64,000 bases of DNA from OLB7 sp966250335 (GCA_966250335.1 CBINGZ010000009.1:1-64000); one strand, 5' to 3'; counted from the stretch's first letter, positions 49,913-59,375 are shown. The notes: generated by a model from the letters alone, not told the origin. Translations and numbers: made by a program.

Positions 49913-52900
49913 TTACTTCCTCAGGATCATCGTCTTGGTCGTCGACCAGTGACCCGAGTTCAGACGGTAGTAGTAGAGGCCGGACGGCTGAGCGCTGGCA
50001 TCCCACGTTACCGTGTAGGTGCCCGGCTGCAGGTACTCGCTGACGAGCGTCGCGACCTTCTCGCCGACGGCGTTGTAGACGACCACCGTGGTCTGGCCGT
50101 CGAGGCCGACCGAGAAGGTGATGTCCGTCGTCGGGTTGAACGGATTCGGGTTGTTCTGGTTGAGAGCGTAGTTGGACGAGGTCGCTTCGATCAGGCGGAA
50201 GTTGAGACCGCAGACCGAATCGATCCGTGCGCGACCCGGGTTCGTGACGACCGAGGCGCAGATGCTCTTGCCGGTGAGAGTGATCTCGAACGGCAGCTCA
50301 CTGCTCATCGTGTCGCCGAGGAACGTCAGGTACTCGAGGTTCATCAGCGTGCCCGGGCCCTGCAGGGTCTTGCCGTCCGGAGCCGTGAACTGGATCGAGT
50401 AGACATCCGATCCCTGATCGACAACCTTGACCGTCCAGCCTTCCAGCAGCGTACCCTTCAGTTCGGGGAGGCTGCTGAGGAGCTTCAACATTCCCTTGTT
50501 CCAGTTGATGTTGAAGTAGAAGGTGGTAACGCCGACCTCGTTGATCTTCGAGTCGTCGAGCGTGACCGGAACGATCAGCTTGCTGCCCGGGTAGCGGATG
50601 AAGTCGCGGCTGATGCTCGCCGTCGACTGGACGACGTAGGCGCTTCCCTTCACCTCGACCGCGCCCGGCTGCTCGGTCACCGGCACCAGACCGGTGCTGT
50701 CCATGACCTCGAACTGGACCGTCGCCGTGAAGTCTCCGACGCTCGTCGGCGTGAAGTCCACCGGATAGGTGATCGTCTGGCCCGGCTGGATCGTATCAGG
50801 CAGGATCGAGAAGTCGATCTGGAAGTAGCCCGACGGATCATTGACCGTGGCGTTCGTGATCACGAGCGGAGACTCGCCCGTGTTCTGAACCGTCACCGGT
50901 CCGTTCGGCTCGTTACAGGTCAGGTGCGCGCCGAAGTCGTGGCCGGCGGCAATGACGCCGTTGACATAGGTCGCGCCCACGAGCGTGTTGACGGAGTCGT
51001 CGCAACGCGAGTGGAGACCGATCGCCTCGATCTGCGTCGTGAAGTTACCCGACTTGCTCGGACGGAACCGGACGTTCACCGTCAGGCAGGAGTCCTTGCC
51101 GAGCACGTACGGCGGCATCGGGCCGACGATCTCGAACTCGCCGGCGTCGCCGTTGCGCAGCTGCAGACCGTTGATCTCCAGCGGCTTGGTCGACTTCGGA
51201 GCGCAGATGTTGATCGTGCCGTCGATGACGACCGATCCCGGAGTCGTATAGAGATGACGTCCGAAATCGAAGCCGCTGATCGAGACATGCTCTTCGATGC
51301 CGATGCCGTCCAGGAAGGCGCGGACCGTGCCGGCGGTGGTGCCGACGACGACCTCGGCCTGATAGGCACGCTCATCCTTCGGATAGAAGTAGACCTTCTG
51401 CCAGATCTTGTGCGTGTCGCCTGCGGCTGCCGGACGGACCGACATGCCCGGGGTGATGTTGATCGCAGCATCACCGCTCTTGTCGAGCTCGAAGAAGTCC
51501 TTGTCGGCCCCTTCGATCGTGATCGACTCGATCTTGAACTCCGAGTTACCGGTGTTCCAGACCGGGACCATCGCCTCGTAGCGATCGGTCTGGCTCTTCG
51601 TCTTCGGGTTGCTCGGGTCGGCCGGGGTGGCGTCGCCGCAATTGTTCGTCAGAACAACCCAGCGCTCCTTCCAGTCGTAACCGAGGATCTGCGGACCCGG
51701 CTGGGTGACGACAGCCGTCCAGACGGAGGTGTCGCGGCAGTCGCGGGTGTTCGCCCAGAGGCGGCCGACGGTACGGAACGAGCCGGTCTCGTCGGTGATC
51801 GGGGTGAACTTCACGAAGATCGTGATGCACTGGTTCGGTCCCAGACGTGCGTTCTTCAGGTCTTCCAGCGAGGAGCCTTCGAGCGTGAAGTGCGCATTGT
51901 CGAACTGGTTGAGAACCGGATCACGGAACGTGACGGTACCGCGGCCGTTGTTGCAGATCTTCAGCGGGAGGACACGGCCCTCCAGCGCCTTCGGATCGGA
52001 GAGATCGAACGTGCCGAAGTTCAGGTCGTCCACATACAGACACGGCTTCACCGTCTCCGCGCGGAGCTTCACGCCGAACTTGCCGCACTCGGTCATCACG
52101 ACGACCGAATCCTCATAGAGCTTGTTCTCGATATCGGGCGTCACGTTCACCTTCATCTCGGCGCACTCGCCCGGCTTCAGCGTGAACGGCAGCTTCGGAA
52201 CCTCGGCGAACTCGAAGCGCTGCGTTCCGATGACGAACTTGATCTCCTTGATCGTCAGGTCGCGACCCAGCGGGTTGCACATGATGATGGTGGAGTCGGC
52301 CGACTTGTCCAGAAGCGTGACCGGACCGAAGTCGATACCCTCTGCGCCGATGATCTCGTTGGGCGACGGGCGCTTGAGGTCGAGGCGCTCGGCGAAGTAG
52401 CGGTAGGGGATACGGGTCTTGTGACCGGTACGGTCCGTGATGAGCACGGTTCCCTCGGCGTCTTCGGCCGGGTTGATCGGACGGACCTCGAACTCGGCCT
52501 CGACGGCGCGCAGGATCAGATCCGGGCGCGGCGGGTTGAGGAAGTTCAGGCGGGCGTTCTTCGTCCCCTTCTCAAGGGTGATCGTCTTCAGACCGACCGG
52601 GTTGTCGTTGAGCGCGCGGACCTTGATCGTCAGCACGTCGCAGTTCTGCTCGGTCTTGATCTCCAGCGAATCGGGCGGCGCAAGGACGCAGCGCGACGGG
52701 GCCAGAGGATAGCCGTAGGCGATCGAAATGTTCTCTTCGTACTCGGAAGGATGGAGGACGTTCTTCCCCCCCTTGTCGCCGCCGCCGGCAAGCGCCGACT
52801 TCGTGTCACCCTTCTTGGTCTTGCCCGGGCGATAGAGTTCGTAGCCTTCCCACTCGCCGTAGACGAAACCGTAGAACTTCGAGCTCTCCTCGCGACCGCG

Positions 52901-54418
52901 GAGGTAGTAATCGTTCCCCGGAACGAGCTGCATGTTACCCCAGATCAGATCGGTGCCGGGGATCTTCCCGCGGTTCATCACGAACTGCTGCTCGGCGCCG
53001 GCGTTCCCCATCTTGTAGAAGACCTTGCTGGCGCTTGCCGTGTCGGTCACCACGTTGATGTAGTGATTCATGTTGTTCGGGTGGCTCGGCGCGTAGAACG
53101 GCGCGAAGTTGATCCACTGCTCGCGCGGGGTCAGTTCGACCATGTACGGGGAGGCGAGCGCCTGGTAGCTGGCGCCGATGTAGCTTCCCCAGTAGATCTG
53201 CGTGCCGTTGAACTTCACGACCGCCGTCGAGGTCATCATGGCGAGCGCGGAGGAATCGGTCTTGAAATGAATCGGAACCGGAACGCCCTGACGGAGCTGG
53301 AAGAAGTTCAGACCCTCGTCGCGACCGCGGATCGGAACCTTGAAGCCGATCTTGCTTCCGGCGGTGCCGTCGGTATGCTGACCCAGGGTCTGGTAACCCT
53401 CGGCGGCGCCGTGGATACGGATATACTCGGCCTGACGCTTCTCGTCCAGCTTGTCGCCGCTCGGACGGTGCGCGTCCCAGGTCGGCATGTAGACGAACTC
53501 GGTGCCGAACTGATCCTTCGGCGGCATCCACTCGAAGGAGGAGTTCTTGAACGAGTTCTGTGCAAGACCGCCGTCAAGCGGAATGACGGCGCCGCGGGTG
53601 AGACCCGAGATGACGCCGATCGGCTTGTTGGAGGTGATCCACGAACCGCCCAGATCGGGCTGCGGAGCACCGATGTTGGAGGTCAGCGTATCGACATACG
53701 ACTGAACCTGGTATGCCTGATAGGCCTTCAGGTCGATGTTCACCGTCTGCGGGTAGTTGTCGAGCTGGCCGTTCGGATAGATCGTGACGCGAGTGTCGTC
53801 GAACGCTGCGATGATCAGGATCTCGGCAGGGGCCGCCTTGTTCGTCTTCTGATAGTTGAACTCGCCGCCCGGCTGGATGTCGCCGATGACTTCGCCCGGA
53901 TGCGCGGCGGCATAGTACTCGTTACCCCACGACTCGACCGGAATCGGAGTCCAGGCCTCACCGCCGAACTTCGTGCCGAAGTAGCAGTAGACCGTGACCG
54001 GATAGTCCGCTTCAAGGCCGAACGTGGTGAAACTGGGGACTCCCGACTCGGTAACAACCGCATTCCCCTTGATGTCGATGATCTCAAAGCGCCCTGCCTT
54101 GAGAGTCTTGGTGCTCGACGCACCGTTGCCGGGTCCGAACTTCACCCGGTTGTTGTCGATCGCCGAGTACACGAAGACCTGGAATTTGTCCGCGATGGTC
54201 GGCGCAAATCGGGCGTCGAACGTGTTCATCGTCGTATCCGGGTAGGCCAGAATGTACTTCAGACCGCCCTGACATTCGGTGATCGCATCCTCGGGAAGTT
54301 CCTGCGCCTGCAGTACCGAGGGGAACACGAACGCTAGAGCGAAGAAGGCCATTAAGGCCGAGAGTACCCGGAAGCGACGCTTGCATGCAGTAGGTCTGCC
54401 CATGCCGTTGTCCCTCAT
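49913..54418 (-). CDS. Giant secreted surface protein, IgGFc-binding-like plus choice-of-anchor repeats, T9SS sorting domain
   Basis: 1,501 residues. Signal peptide ends FALAFVFPSVLQAQ near 39. Residues ~50-360 resemble the IgGFc-binding N-terminal domain (ILIIAAFDDTRVTIYPNG, GSWITSNKPIGVISGLTRGA). Residues ~600-1300 hold several ASH/choice-of-anchor-D-like Ig repeats (e.g. DFGTFDLSDPKALEGRVLPL, GFDFGRHLYTTPGSVVIDGT, GHDFGAHLTCNEPNGPVTVQ). The C-terminus has NQNNPNPFNPTTDITFSV and ends SGHWSTTKTMILRK, a type A T9SS sorting signal. It should be exported through the T9SS and held on or released from the cell surface. Function unknown; adhesion or a structural shell is likely. An ATG at 54403 would also give a signal peptide. 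Single-gene unit with its own terminator. Confidence 0.88.
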   Translation of the reverse strand: MRDNGMGRPTACKRRFRVLSALMAFFALAFVFPSVLQAQELPEDAITECQGGLKYILAYPDTTMNTFDARFAPTIADKFQVFVYSAIDNNRVKFGPGNGASSTKTLKAGRFEIIDIKGNAVVTESGVPSFTTFGLEADYPVTVYCYFGTKFGGEAWTPIPVESWGNEYYAAAHPGEVIGDIQPGGEFNYQKTNKAAPAEILIIAAFDDTRVTIYPNGQLDNYPQTVNIDLKAYQAYQVQSYVDTLTSNIGAPQPDLGGSWITSNKPIGVISGLTRGAVIPLDGGLAQNSFKNSSFEWMPPKDQFGTEFVYMPTWDAHRPSGDKLDEKRQAEYIRIHGAAEGYQTLGQHTDGTAGSKIGFKVPIRGRDEGLNFFQLRQGVPVPIHFKTDSSALAMMTSTAVVKFNGTQIYWGSYIGASYQALASPYMVELTPREQWINFAPFYAPSHPNNMNHYINVVTDTASASKVFYKMGNAGAEQQFVMNRGKIPGTDLIWGNMQLVPGNDYYLRGREESSKFYGFVYGEWEGYELYRPGKTKKGDTKSALAGGGDKGGKNVLHPSEYEENISIAYGYPLAPSRCVLAPPDSLEIKTEQNCDVLTIKVRALNDNPVGLKTITLEKGTKNARLNFLNPPRPDLILRAVEAEFEVRPINPAEDAEGTVLITDRTGHKTRIPYRYFAERLDLKRPSPNEIIGAEGIDFGPVTLLDKSADSTIIMCNPLGRDLTIKEIKFVIGTQRFEFAEVPKLPFTLKPGECAEMKVNVTPDIENKLYEDSVVVMTECGKFGVKLRAETVKPCLYVDDLNFGTFDLSDPKALEGRVLPLKICNNGRGTVTFRDPVLNQFDNAHFTLEGSSLEDLKNARLGPNQCITIFVKFTPITDETGSFRTVGRLWANTRDCRDTSVWTAVVTQPGPQILGYDWKERWVVLTNNCGDATPADPSNPKTKSQTDRYEAMVPVWNTGNSEFKIESITIEGADKDFFELDKSGDAAINITPGMSVRPAAAGDTHKIWQKVYFYPKDERAYQAEVVVGTTAGTVRAFLDGIGIEEHVSISGFDFGRHLYTTPGSVVIDGTINICAPKSTKPLEINGLQLRNGDAGEFEIVGPMPPYVLGKDSCLTVNVRFRPSKSGNFTTQIEAIGLHSRCDDSVNTLVGATYVNGVIAAGHDFGAHLTCNEPNGPVTVQNTGESPLVITNATVNDPSGYFQIDFSILPDTIQPGQTITYPVDFTPTSVGDFTATVQFEVMDSTGLVPVTEQPGAVEVKGSAYVVQSTASISRDFIRYPGSKLIVPVTLDDSKINEVGVTTFYFNINWNKGMLKLLSSLPELKGTLLEGWTVKVVDQGSDVYSIQFTAPDGKTLQGPGTLMNLEYLTFLGDTMSSELPFEITLTGKSICASVVTNPGRARIDSVCGLNFRLIEATSSNYALNQNNPNPFNPTTDITFSVGLDGQTTVVVYNAVGEKVATLVSEYLQPGTYTVTWDASAQPSGLYYYRLNSGHWSTTKTMILRK

Positions 54419-54673
54419 GCTTTGGGTAATTGGAGAGTGAATAGAACTGCTTGATCCGAAACTTTATTCTCGCCTTGATTCCCTGTGGCGCTTCCTGCGG
54501 TGGAATCCGCAGAAAAACGAGGGAAGATCGGTGCCCGGCCATCTGGCGGAAGCCGGGCGGTTGATCGGTAAATAAGACCCTGTATCGGGGAAAGTGTTAC
54601 CGGGGGAGGAAAAAAAGTCGAAGAAGGGAAGGAAGCAAGGAAGAACCGTGATCCCTGCCGTTTTCCCACCTTC

Positions 54674-55150
54674 TCAACTTCCCTGACCCCAGCTCAGAAC
54701 CTCCAGCCGGACCGGTCCGACCCCTGCCTTGATCAGGTCGATCCGCTCCGCCGCCCCCCGTGAAAGGTCGATGATCCTGGAACGCTTGAACGGCCCCCGA
54801 TCGTTGATCCGAACCGTCACTTCGAGCCCGTTCCTGACGTTCACCACCCGGACGATCGTTCCGAACGGGTAGTCCCGGTGGGCCCCGGTAAGTTCCGACT
54901 GCCTGAAGATCTCCCCGCTTGCCGTCGTTCTCCCCTCGAACACGTCGGCGTAGTACGATGCCTCACCCTCGGCCACGGCGGCCGACGAGGAGCCGCTTCC
55001 CGCTCTCTCCGTCGTCCGTCGGGTTGCCGGAAAGCAGCCGGAGAGAAGGAGGAGGCAGAGGAGCGAATACCGTATGAACCTGAAATCGGGATGGAGGATT
55101 CCCAGAACTGACAACGACCTCTCCTCAATTGAAACGGTGATTCGGGGCAT
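54674..55150 (-). CDS. rlpA: RlpA-like septal/rare lipoprotein A
   Basis: 158 residues. Lipobox LLSGC near residues 38-42, then the double-psi beta-barrel domain: GEASYYADVFEGRTTASGEIF, LTGAHRDYPFGTIVRVVNV, VTVRINDRGPFKRSRIIDLS, the last holding the catalytic-type Asp. RlpA relatives are lytic transglycosylases that cut denuded glycan at the septum. There is no SPOR domain, so it is the short form. The start is uncertain: ATG 55150 leaves a long n-region; a TTG near 55116 after GGAGAGG would give a shorter signal peptide. A gap of 187 bases separates it from manC. Confidence 0.88.
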   Translation of the reverse strand: MPRITVSIEERSLSVLGILHPDFRFIRYSLLCLLLLSGCFPATRRTTERAGSGSSSAAVAEGEASYYADVFEGRTTASGEIFRQSELTGAHRDYPFGTIVRVVNVRNGLEVTVRINDRGPFKRSRIIDLSRGAAERIDLIKAGVGPVRLEVLSWGQGS

Positions 55151-55337
55151 GCCGCGGTGTGCGACCGCGGGGGATGGAAGAGGAGGCGAGACGATCGACA
55201 CGGCGCCCCGTGGAGGGGCGGATCGATCGGCTAATATAGCGAGGAGATATTAGATATCGTAACGATTTGCCGGGGCGGGGGAGAATTTTCGAGGGATTCG
55301 GCGGCCGGCGCCGGTTGAGGGGGCGCCGGCCCCCGCG

Positions 55338-56423
55338 TTACAGCAGACTGTTGATCTTCTTTCGGCGGAGATAATCGACCACCGCCTGGACCCGCTGCGA
55401 TTCCCCGCGCCGGCAGATCAGCAGGGCGTCCGGCGTGTCGACGATGATCAGATCCTTCACGCCGAGCGTGGCGATCATCTTGCCGGCCGTCCTGATGAAG
55501 CTCCCCTCCGTGTCGATCGTCACCACATCCCCCACGATGGAGTTGCCGTTGTTGTCCTTGCGGGAGAGGCGGTAGGTCTCGTCCCAGCTCCCCACGTCGC
55601 TCCAGCCGAACTCGCACTGGGTGACGTAGACGTTCTCCGACTTCTCCATGATGCCGTAATCGATCGAAATCGGGTGGATCTGTCCGTAGACGCTCTCCAG
55701 CCGGTCCTGGTAGTAGTCGGCCCCCAGCGCGGCATGGATCGATTCCACCTGGTCGTAGAGGTCGGGGAGGTGGCGGCGGATCTCCTCGGCGATCGTGTCG
55801 ACCCGCCAGACGAACATGCCGCTGTTCCAGAGGAAGTCGCCGCTGGAGAGGAAGCGTTCGGCCGTCGGCAGATCCGGTTTCTCGGCGAAGGTGAGGACGG
55901 GACGGAGCCCCTGGTCGAAGAAACGGTTCTCCCCCTCGCGGCGGTCGCTCCACTGGATGTAGCCGTAGCCGGTCTCCGGGCGGGTGGGGGTGATTCCCAT
56001 CGTCACCAGGCAGCGCATCTCGAACGCCGCCTCGCACGCCAGCCGCAGTTTCTGCTGGAATTCGCCGACATTCTGGATCCAGTGGTCGGCCGGCAGCACC
56101 ACCATCACCGCCTCCGGATCACGGTCGCGGATCATCGAGGCCGCCAGCGCGATGCAGGGGGCGGTGTTCCGTCCGAACGGTTCGGCGATCAGGTTCCCGA
56201 CCGGGACCTGCGGCACCTGTTCCCGCAGCCCGTCCACCTGGGTCTTGTTGGTGACGATGATGATATCCTCGTGGGGGATCATCGGCTGCAGACGGGCGAT
56301 CGTGTTCTGGATCATCGTCCCTTCGCCCAGAATGTGGAGAAGCTGCTTCGGGGAGGCCTCGCGGCTTCTGGGCCACAGGCGTGATCCGACGCCGCCGGCC
56401 ATGATGATTGCGTATATCTTCAT
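55338..56423 (-). CDS. manC: Mannose-1-phosphate guanylyltransferase (GDP-mannose pyrophosphorylase)
   Basis: 361 residues. Makes GDP-mannose from mannose-1-phosphate and GTP. The pyrophosphorylase signature AIIMAGGVGSRLWPRSREASPKQ is at the start. EPFGRNTAPCIAL near 81 and SIDYGIMEKSENVYV near 253, with FGWSDVGSWDETYR near 272, are specific for the mannose enzyme. The C-terminal isomerase half of bifunctional ManC proteins is missing; the chain ends after the left-handed beta-helix region. The product could feed the polysaccharide locus at 5308-23181. It lies 68 bases after alr. Confidence 0.93.
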   Translation of the reverse strand: MKIYAIIMAGGVGSRLWPRSREASPKQLLHILGEGTMIQNTIARLQPMIPHEDIIIVTNKTQVDGLREQVPQVPVGNLIAEPFGRNTAPCIALAASMIRDRDPEAVMVVLPADHWIQNVGEFQQKLRLACEAAFEMRCLVTMGITPTRPETGYGYIQWSDRREGENRFFDQGLRPVLTFAEKPDLPTAERFLSSGDFLWNSGMFVWRVDTIAEEIRRHLPDLYDQVESIHAALGADYYQDRLESVYGQIHPISIDYGIMEKSENVYVTQCEFGWSDVGSWDETYRLSRKDNNGNSIVGDVVTIDTEGSFIRTAGKMIATLGVKDLIIVDTPDALLICRRGESQRVQAVVDYLRRKKINSLL

Positions 56424-56491
56424 GTAGGAATGAAAAGTAAGGTTCGTTCAGTTGCCGTGTCGCGTCCCTCCCCGCGGTCTCCTCTCTTCGA

Positions 56492-57655
56492 TCACCTCTC
56501 CACCGGAACCCGGGGGACACGGGCGGAGATATGGGTGCAGATCTCGTATGGAATGGTCTCGATCGCCGTCGCCAGTTCCCAGGCGTCGATCCGGTCGGTT
56601 CCGTCCGTGCCGATCAGCACCGCCTCGTCGCCGATCTCGACGTCGCTTTCTCCCCCCAGATCGATCATCACCTCATCCATGCAGATCGTGCCGACGATCG
56701 GATAGCGGCGTCCCCGCACCAGGACCCGGAGCCTGTTGGTGAGGGAGCGCATGAGGCCGTCGCCGTAGCCGATCGGGATCGTGGCGATCCGGGTCGGGCC
56801 GGTCGTGTAATAGCGGCGGCCGTAGCTGATCGAAACCCCGGCCGGCATCGGCGTGATGTTGGAGAGAGTCGTCCGGAGGGTCATCACCGGCTCCAGCCCG
56901 GAGTCGTTCTGGAGCGCGACCGTGGGATGATACCCGTAGAGGGCGAGCCCCGGCCGCACCAGCGTGAAATGCGACGCGGGAAGATTGAGAAGCCCGCCGC
57001 TGTTCGCCAGGTGGATATCCTCGAACGAGTATCCGGCGTCCAGCGACCGGCGGAGCAGTCCCTCGAAGAGCTCGAGCTGTTCGACCGCGAAGCCGCTGCC
57101 GAGCTCGTCGCTGGTGGCGAAGTGGGAGGCGAAGCCTCTGATCGAAATGTTGTCGTGGGAGGAGGCGGCGCGCAGCGTCTCGGCGACATCCTCCGGCCGG
57201 GCGCCGTTCCGTCCCATCCCCGTGTCGACGAAGAGATGGGCCGTGACGCGGGTTCCTGGGGGAGTTGCCTCTGCAAGCTCCCGGGCCATCCTCGGCGTGG
57301 AGATCATCGGCTCCAGGTCGAAGGCGCCGAACTCCTCCATCTGCCCCTCGATCGGCGGGCTCAGCACTACGATCCTCCGTTCCACCCCGAGGCGCCGCAG
57401 AAGGCGTCCCCCTTCGACGGTGGCGACGCCGAACATGTCGGCCCCCGCCTTCACCAGTTCCGGCACACAGAGGGTTGCCTCATGCCCGTAGCAGTTCGAT
57501 TTGACCACGGCCATCATTCTGACGCCGGGGGCAAGACGGCTCCGGAGGGTCGCGACGTTCCGTCGCAGCGCCCCCAGGTCGATCCGCGCCTGGGTGGGGC
57601 GGAATCGCGGCCCGGGGGGTCCGGAGCGCGTGTCGGTCGATGTCGGGTCGATCAT
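56492..57655 (-). CDS. alr: Alanine racemase
   Basis: 387 residues from the ATG at 57655. Supplies D-alanine for peptidoglycan. PLP lysine at residue 52 in MMAVVKSNCYGHEA (most family members read VKANAYGHG, so Ser, Cys and Glu are unusual here). HLFVDTGMGRNGARP near 135, ANSGGLLNLPASHFTLVRPG near 213, and the catalytic tyrosine in SISYGRRYYT near 277 follow, then IPIGYGDGL and GTICMDEVMIDL. Both halves are complete, so activity is expected. The start overlaps the DUF971 stop by four bases. Confidence 0.93.
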   Translation of the reverse strand: MIDPTSTDTRSGPPGPRFRPTQARIDLGALRRNVATLRSRLAPGVRMMAVVKSNCYGHEATLCVPELVKAGADMFGVATVEGGRLLRRLGVERRIVVLSPPIEGQMEEFGAFDLEPMISTPRMARELAEATPPGTRVTAHLFVDTGMGRNGARPEDVAETLRAASSHDNISIRGFASHFATSDELGSGFAVEQLELFEGLLRRSLDAGYSFEDIHLANSGGLLNLPASHFTLVRPGLALYGYHPTVALQNDSGLEPVMTLRTTLSNITPMPAGVSISYGRRYYTTGPTRIATIPIGYGDGLMRSLTNRLRVLVRGRRYPIVGTICMDEVMIDLGGESDVEIGDEAVLIGTDGTDRIDAWELATAIETIPYEICTHISARVPRVPVER

Positions 57656-57978
57656 GCCGCTGCCGTTCCTTCCGGGGTCGGTTCTCCCGGCGGCGCGATC
57701 TGCCGGAGATAGCCGTAGGGATAGATCCCCCACGAGTGCCCGTCCTCCCAGGTGACCTGGAGCGAATGACTCCCGATCAGGGTCAGTTCGCGGATTGTGA
57801 CCGCCGCCTGCGGAAGGAGGGGGATGTAGGTCGCGCTCCGGCTCCGGGCGGCCGACGTGCAGGCCGTGCAGGGACAGTTCAGACGAAGATCGCGTGTCGA
57901 AATCCTCGATTCCGTTCCTCCCTGCCAGAAGATCGCCAGCTCGTCGCGGCATGGTTGATATATTCTCAGTGGATGCAA
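57652..57978 (-). CDS. DUF971 family protein (gamma-butyrobetaine hydroxylase N-terminal-like)
   Basis: 108 residues from a TTG at 57978 placed two bases after the preceding stop; this gives the normal family length, whereas open codons run back to 58074. ISTRDLRLNCPCTACTSAAR near 28 carries the conserved Cys pair plus Cys of the zinc-binding motif, and HSLQVTWEDGHSWGIYPYGYL near 77 is the second signature. Found alone it may be an iron-sulphur or zinc accessory domain; function unknown. It sits between the TMEM14-like gene and alr. Confidence 0.82.
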   Translation of the reverse strand: MHPLRIYQPCRDELAIFWQGGTESRISTRDLRLNCPCTACTSAARSRSATYIPLLPQAAVTIRELTLIGSHSLQVTWEDGHSWGIYPYGYLRQIAPPGEPTPEGTAAA

Positions 57979-57980
57979 GC

Positions 57981-58322
57981 TCAGAAAATCCGTTTCCGTT
58001 CCGCCGGCTGAACCATGAGGACGATGAGAAGCAGGAGGGAAAGGATGCCGAGGATCGACATCAACCCGCTCCACATGAACGTCCCGTCGCCGAAGAAGTA
58101 TGTTCTGCCGAACTGTCCCAGGATCGCCAGCGTGGCGATCAGCGACATGTAGATCCCGGACTTCTTCCCCTTCTGCATGGTCAGCCCCGCAACGATGAGA
58201 AGCAGTCCCAGAAGACCGCCGGCGATGAGTGAAATGACGCTATCCTTCTGGACGAATCCGACGATCCCTCCGACAAGCGTCACGATGCCGAACAGCATCT
58301 GGTACAAAGCTACTGTTCTCAT
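57981..58322 (-). CDS. TMEM14-like small membrane protein (UPF0136)
   Basis: 113 residues with four predicted TM helices filling the chain: VALYQMLFGIVTLVGGIVGF, VISLIAGGLLGLLLIVAGLT, SGIYMSLIATLAILGQFG and LMSILGILSLLLLIVLMV. The second, GGxxGFxxxxSxxSLIAGxxxG-like, matches the TMEM14 family, known in eukaryotic mitochondria and in some bacteria. The ATG at 58322 is favoured over 58436 because the extra N-terminus is Pro-rich and unlike the family. Role unknown; a transport or membrane-stability function is inferred only by analogy. Confidence 0.72.
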   Translation of the reverse strand: MRTVALYQMLFGIVTLVGGIVGFVQKDSVISLIAGGLLGLLLIVAGLTMQKGKKSGIYMSLIATLAILGQFGRTYFFGDGTFMWSGLMSILGILSLLLLIVLMVQPAERKRIF

Positions 58323-58438
58323 TCCCTTGTAATCTGTATGAGAGTTGTTGTTCCCTGCTTCGGACCGGTCGGGATCGGTGGCGTCGATGGGAGGAATCCC
58401 GGGTCGCGACCGGCCCGGGTCGACCGGAGAGATCAAAC

Positions 58439-59353
58439 TTAGGCATTTGATCGGAAATCGTCGGCCCCCTCCGGATGGCCTTCCAGCCCCACCCCGTAAA
58501 AGACGTCGAAGAATTCGCGCGCCGGGCGGACGTCGTGGACACGGAGGATCGAGGCGCCGTTGATCGCGGCGATGGCGTGCGCCGCCAGCGTCCCGTTGAC
58601 CCGCGCGCCGGGGGGAGCACCTCCGAGCAGGGCGCCGATGAACGCCTTCCGTGAGGCCCCCACCAGCATCGGAACGCCGAGGTCGAGAAATTCCCTGTGG
58701 CGGCGGAGCAGCAGGGCGTTTTCTCCGCCCCCCTTGGCAAAGCCTATTCCTACGTCGGCGATGATCCTTGATACCCCCGCGTTCCGCGCGGAAGCTATCC
58801 TCTCCTGAAGAAACCTGTACACCTCGCCGATCAGGTCACGATAGATGAAGGTATCGGCCGGCCGCAGATCGGCCGGGTCGTGCCCATGCATCAGGATGTA
58901 CGGAACATCGAACTTCGCCGCGACGTTCCTGATCACGGGGTCGAATCTTCCCGCGCTGACGTCGTTGATGATGTCGGCTCCCGCCTCAAGCGCCTTCCGC
59001 GCGACCTCCCCCTTCATGGTGTCGACGGAGATGACGGCGTCCGGCCGGGCCGAGCGGATCAGTTCGACGACCGGAACCACGCGCCCGACCTCCTCCTTCG
59101 CGTCGACGCGGAGGGAGCCCGCGCCGTAGCTCCGCCCCGGCGGGCGCGTCGACTCGCCGCCGATGTCGACGATATCGGCCCCTTCCTCCAGAAGCCGCAG
59201 CGCGTGGGCGGCCGCGGCCTCCGGGTCGGCATGGAGTCCCCCGTCGGAAAAGCTGTCGGGGGTGACGTTGACGATCCCCATCAGGATCGGTCGCAGGAGT
59301 GTGTCGGCGCCGGGGCCGCGCGCCGGGAAGAGGAGAGAAACCGGTGGCCTCAT
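58439..59353 (-). CDS. folP: Dihydropteroate synthase
   Basis: 304 residues. Joins p-aminobenzoate to 6-hydroxymethyldihydropterin diphosphate in folate synthesis. Signatures: PILMGIVNVTPDSFSDGG near 22, GADIVDIGGESTRPPGRSYG near 58, SVDTMKGEVARKALEAGADI near 109, YILMHGHDP near 152, IIADVGIGFAKGG near 194 (usually DPGIGFGK) and MLVGASRKAFIG near 228. The TIM barrel is complete and active. It is separated from the SpoIID gene by 22 bases. Confidence 0.96.
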   Translation of the reverse strand: MRPPVSLLFPARGPGADTLLRPILMGIVNVTPDSFSDGGLHADPEAAAAHALRLLEEGADIVDIGGESTRPPGRSYGAGSLRVDAKEEVGRVVPVVELIRSARPDAVISVDTMKGEVARKALEAGADIINDVSAGRFDPVIRNVAAKFDVPYILMHGHDPADLRPADTFIYRDLIGEVYRFLQERIASARNAGVSRIIADVGIGFAKGGGENALLLRRHREFLDLGVPMLVGASRKAFIGALLGGAPPGARVNGTLAAHAIAAINGASILRVHDVRPAREFFDVFYGVGLEGHPEGADDFRSNA

Positions 59354-59375
59354 ACGTGAGATGCGGGATTACGGG

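Noticed and set aside
49949..54337. A 1,462-codon open frame antisense to the giant T9SS gene
   Set aside because: It is a mirror of high-GC codon choice on the real gene: Arg/Asp/Val-rich, no domains, no signal peptide, and the sense strand has a clear signal peptide and T9SS ending.
54596..54673. T-rich stretch after rlpA as a terminator
   Set aside because: The minus strand has a seven-T run, but no stem of reasonable length directly before it.
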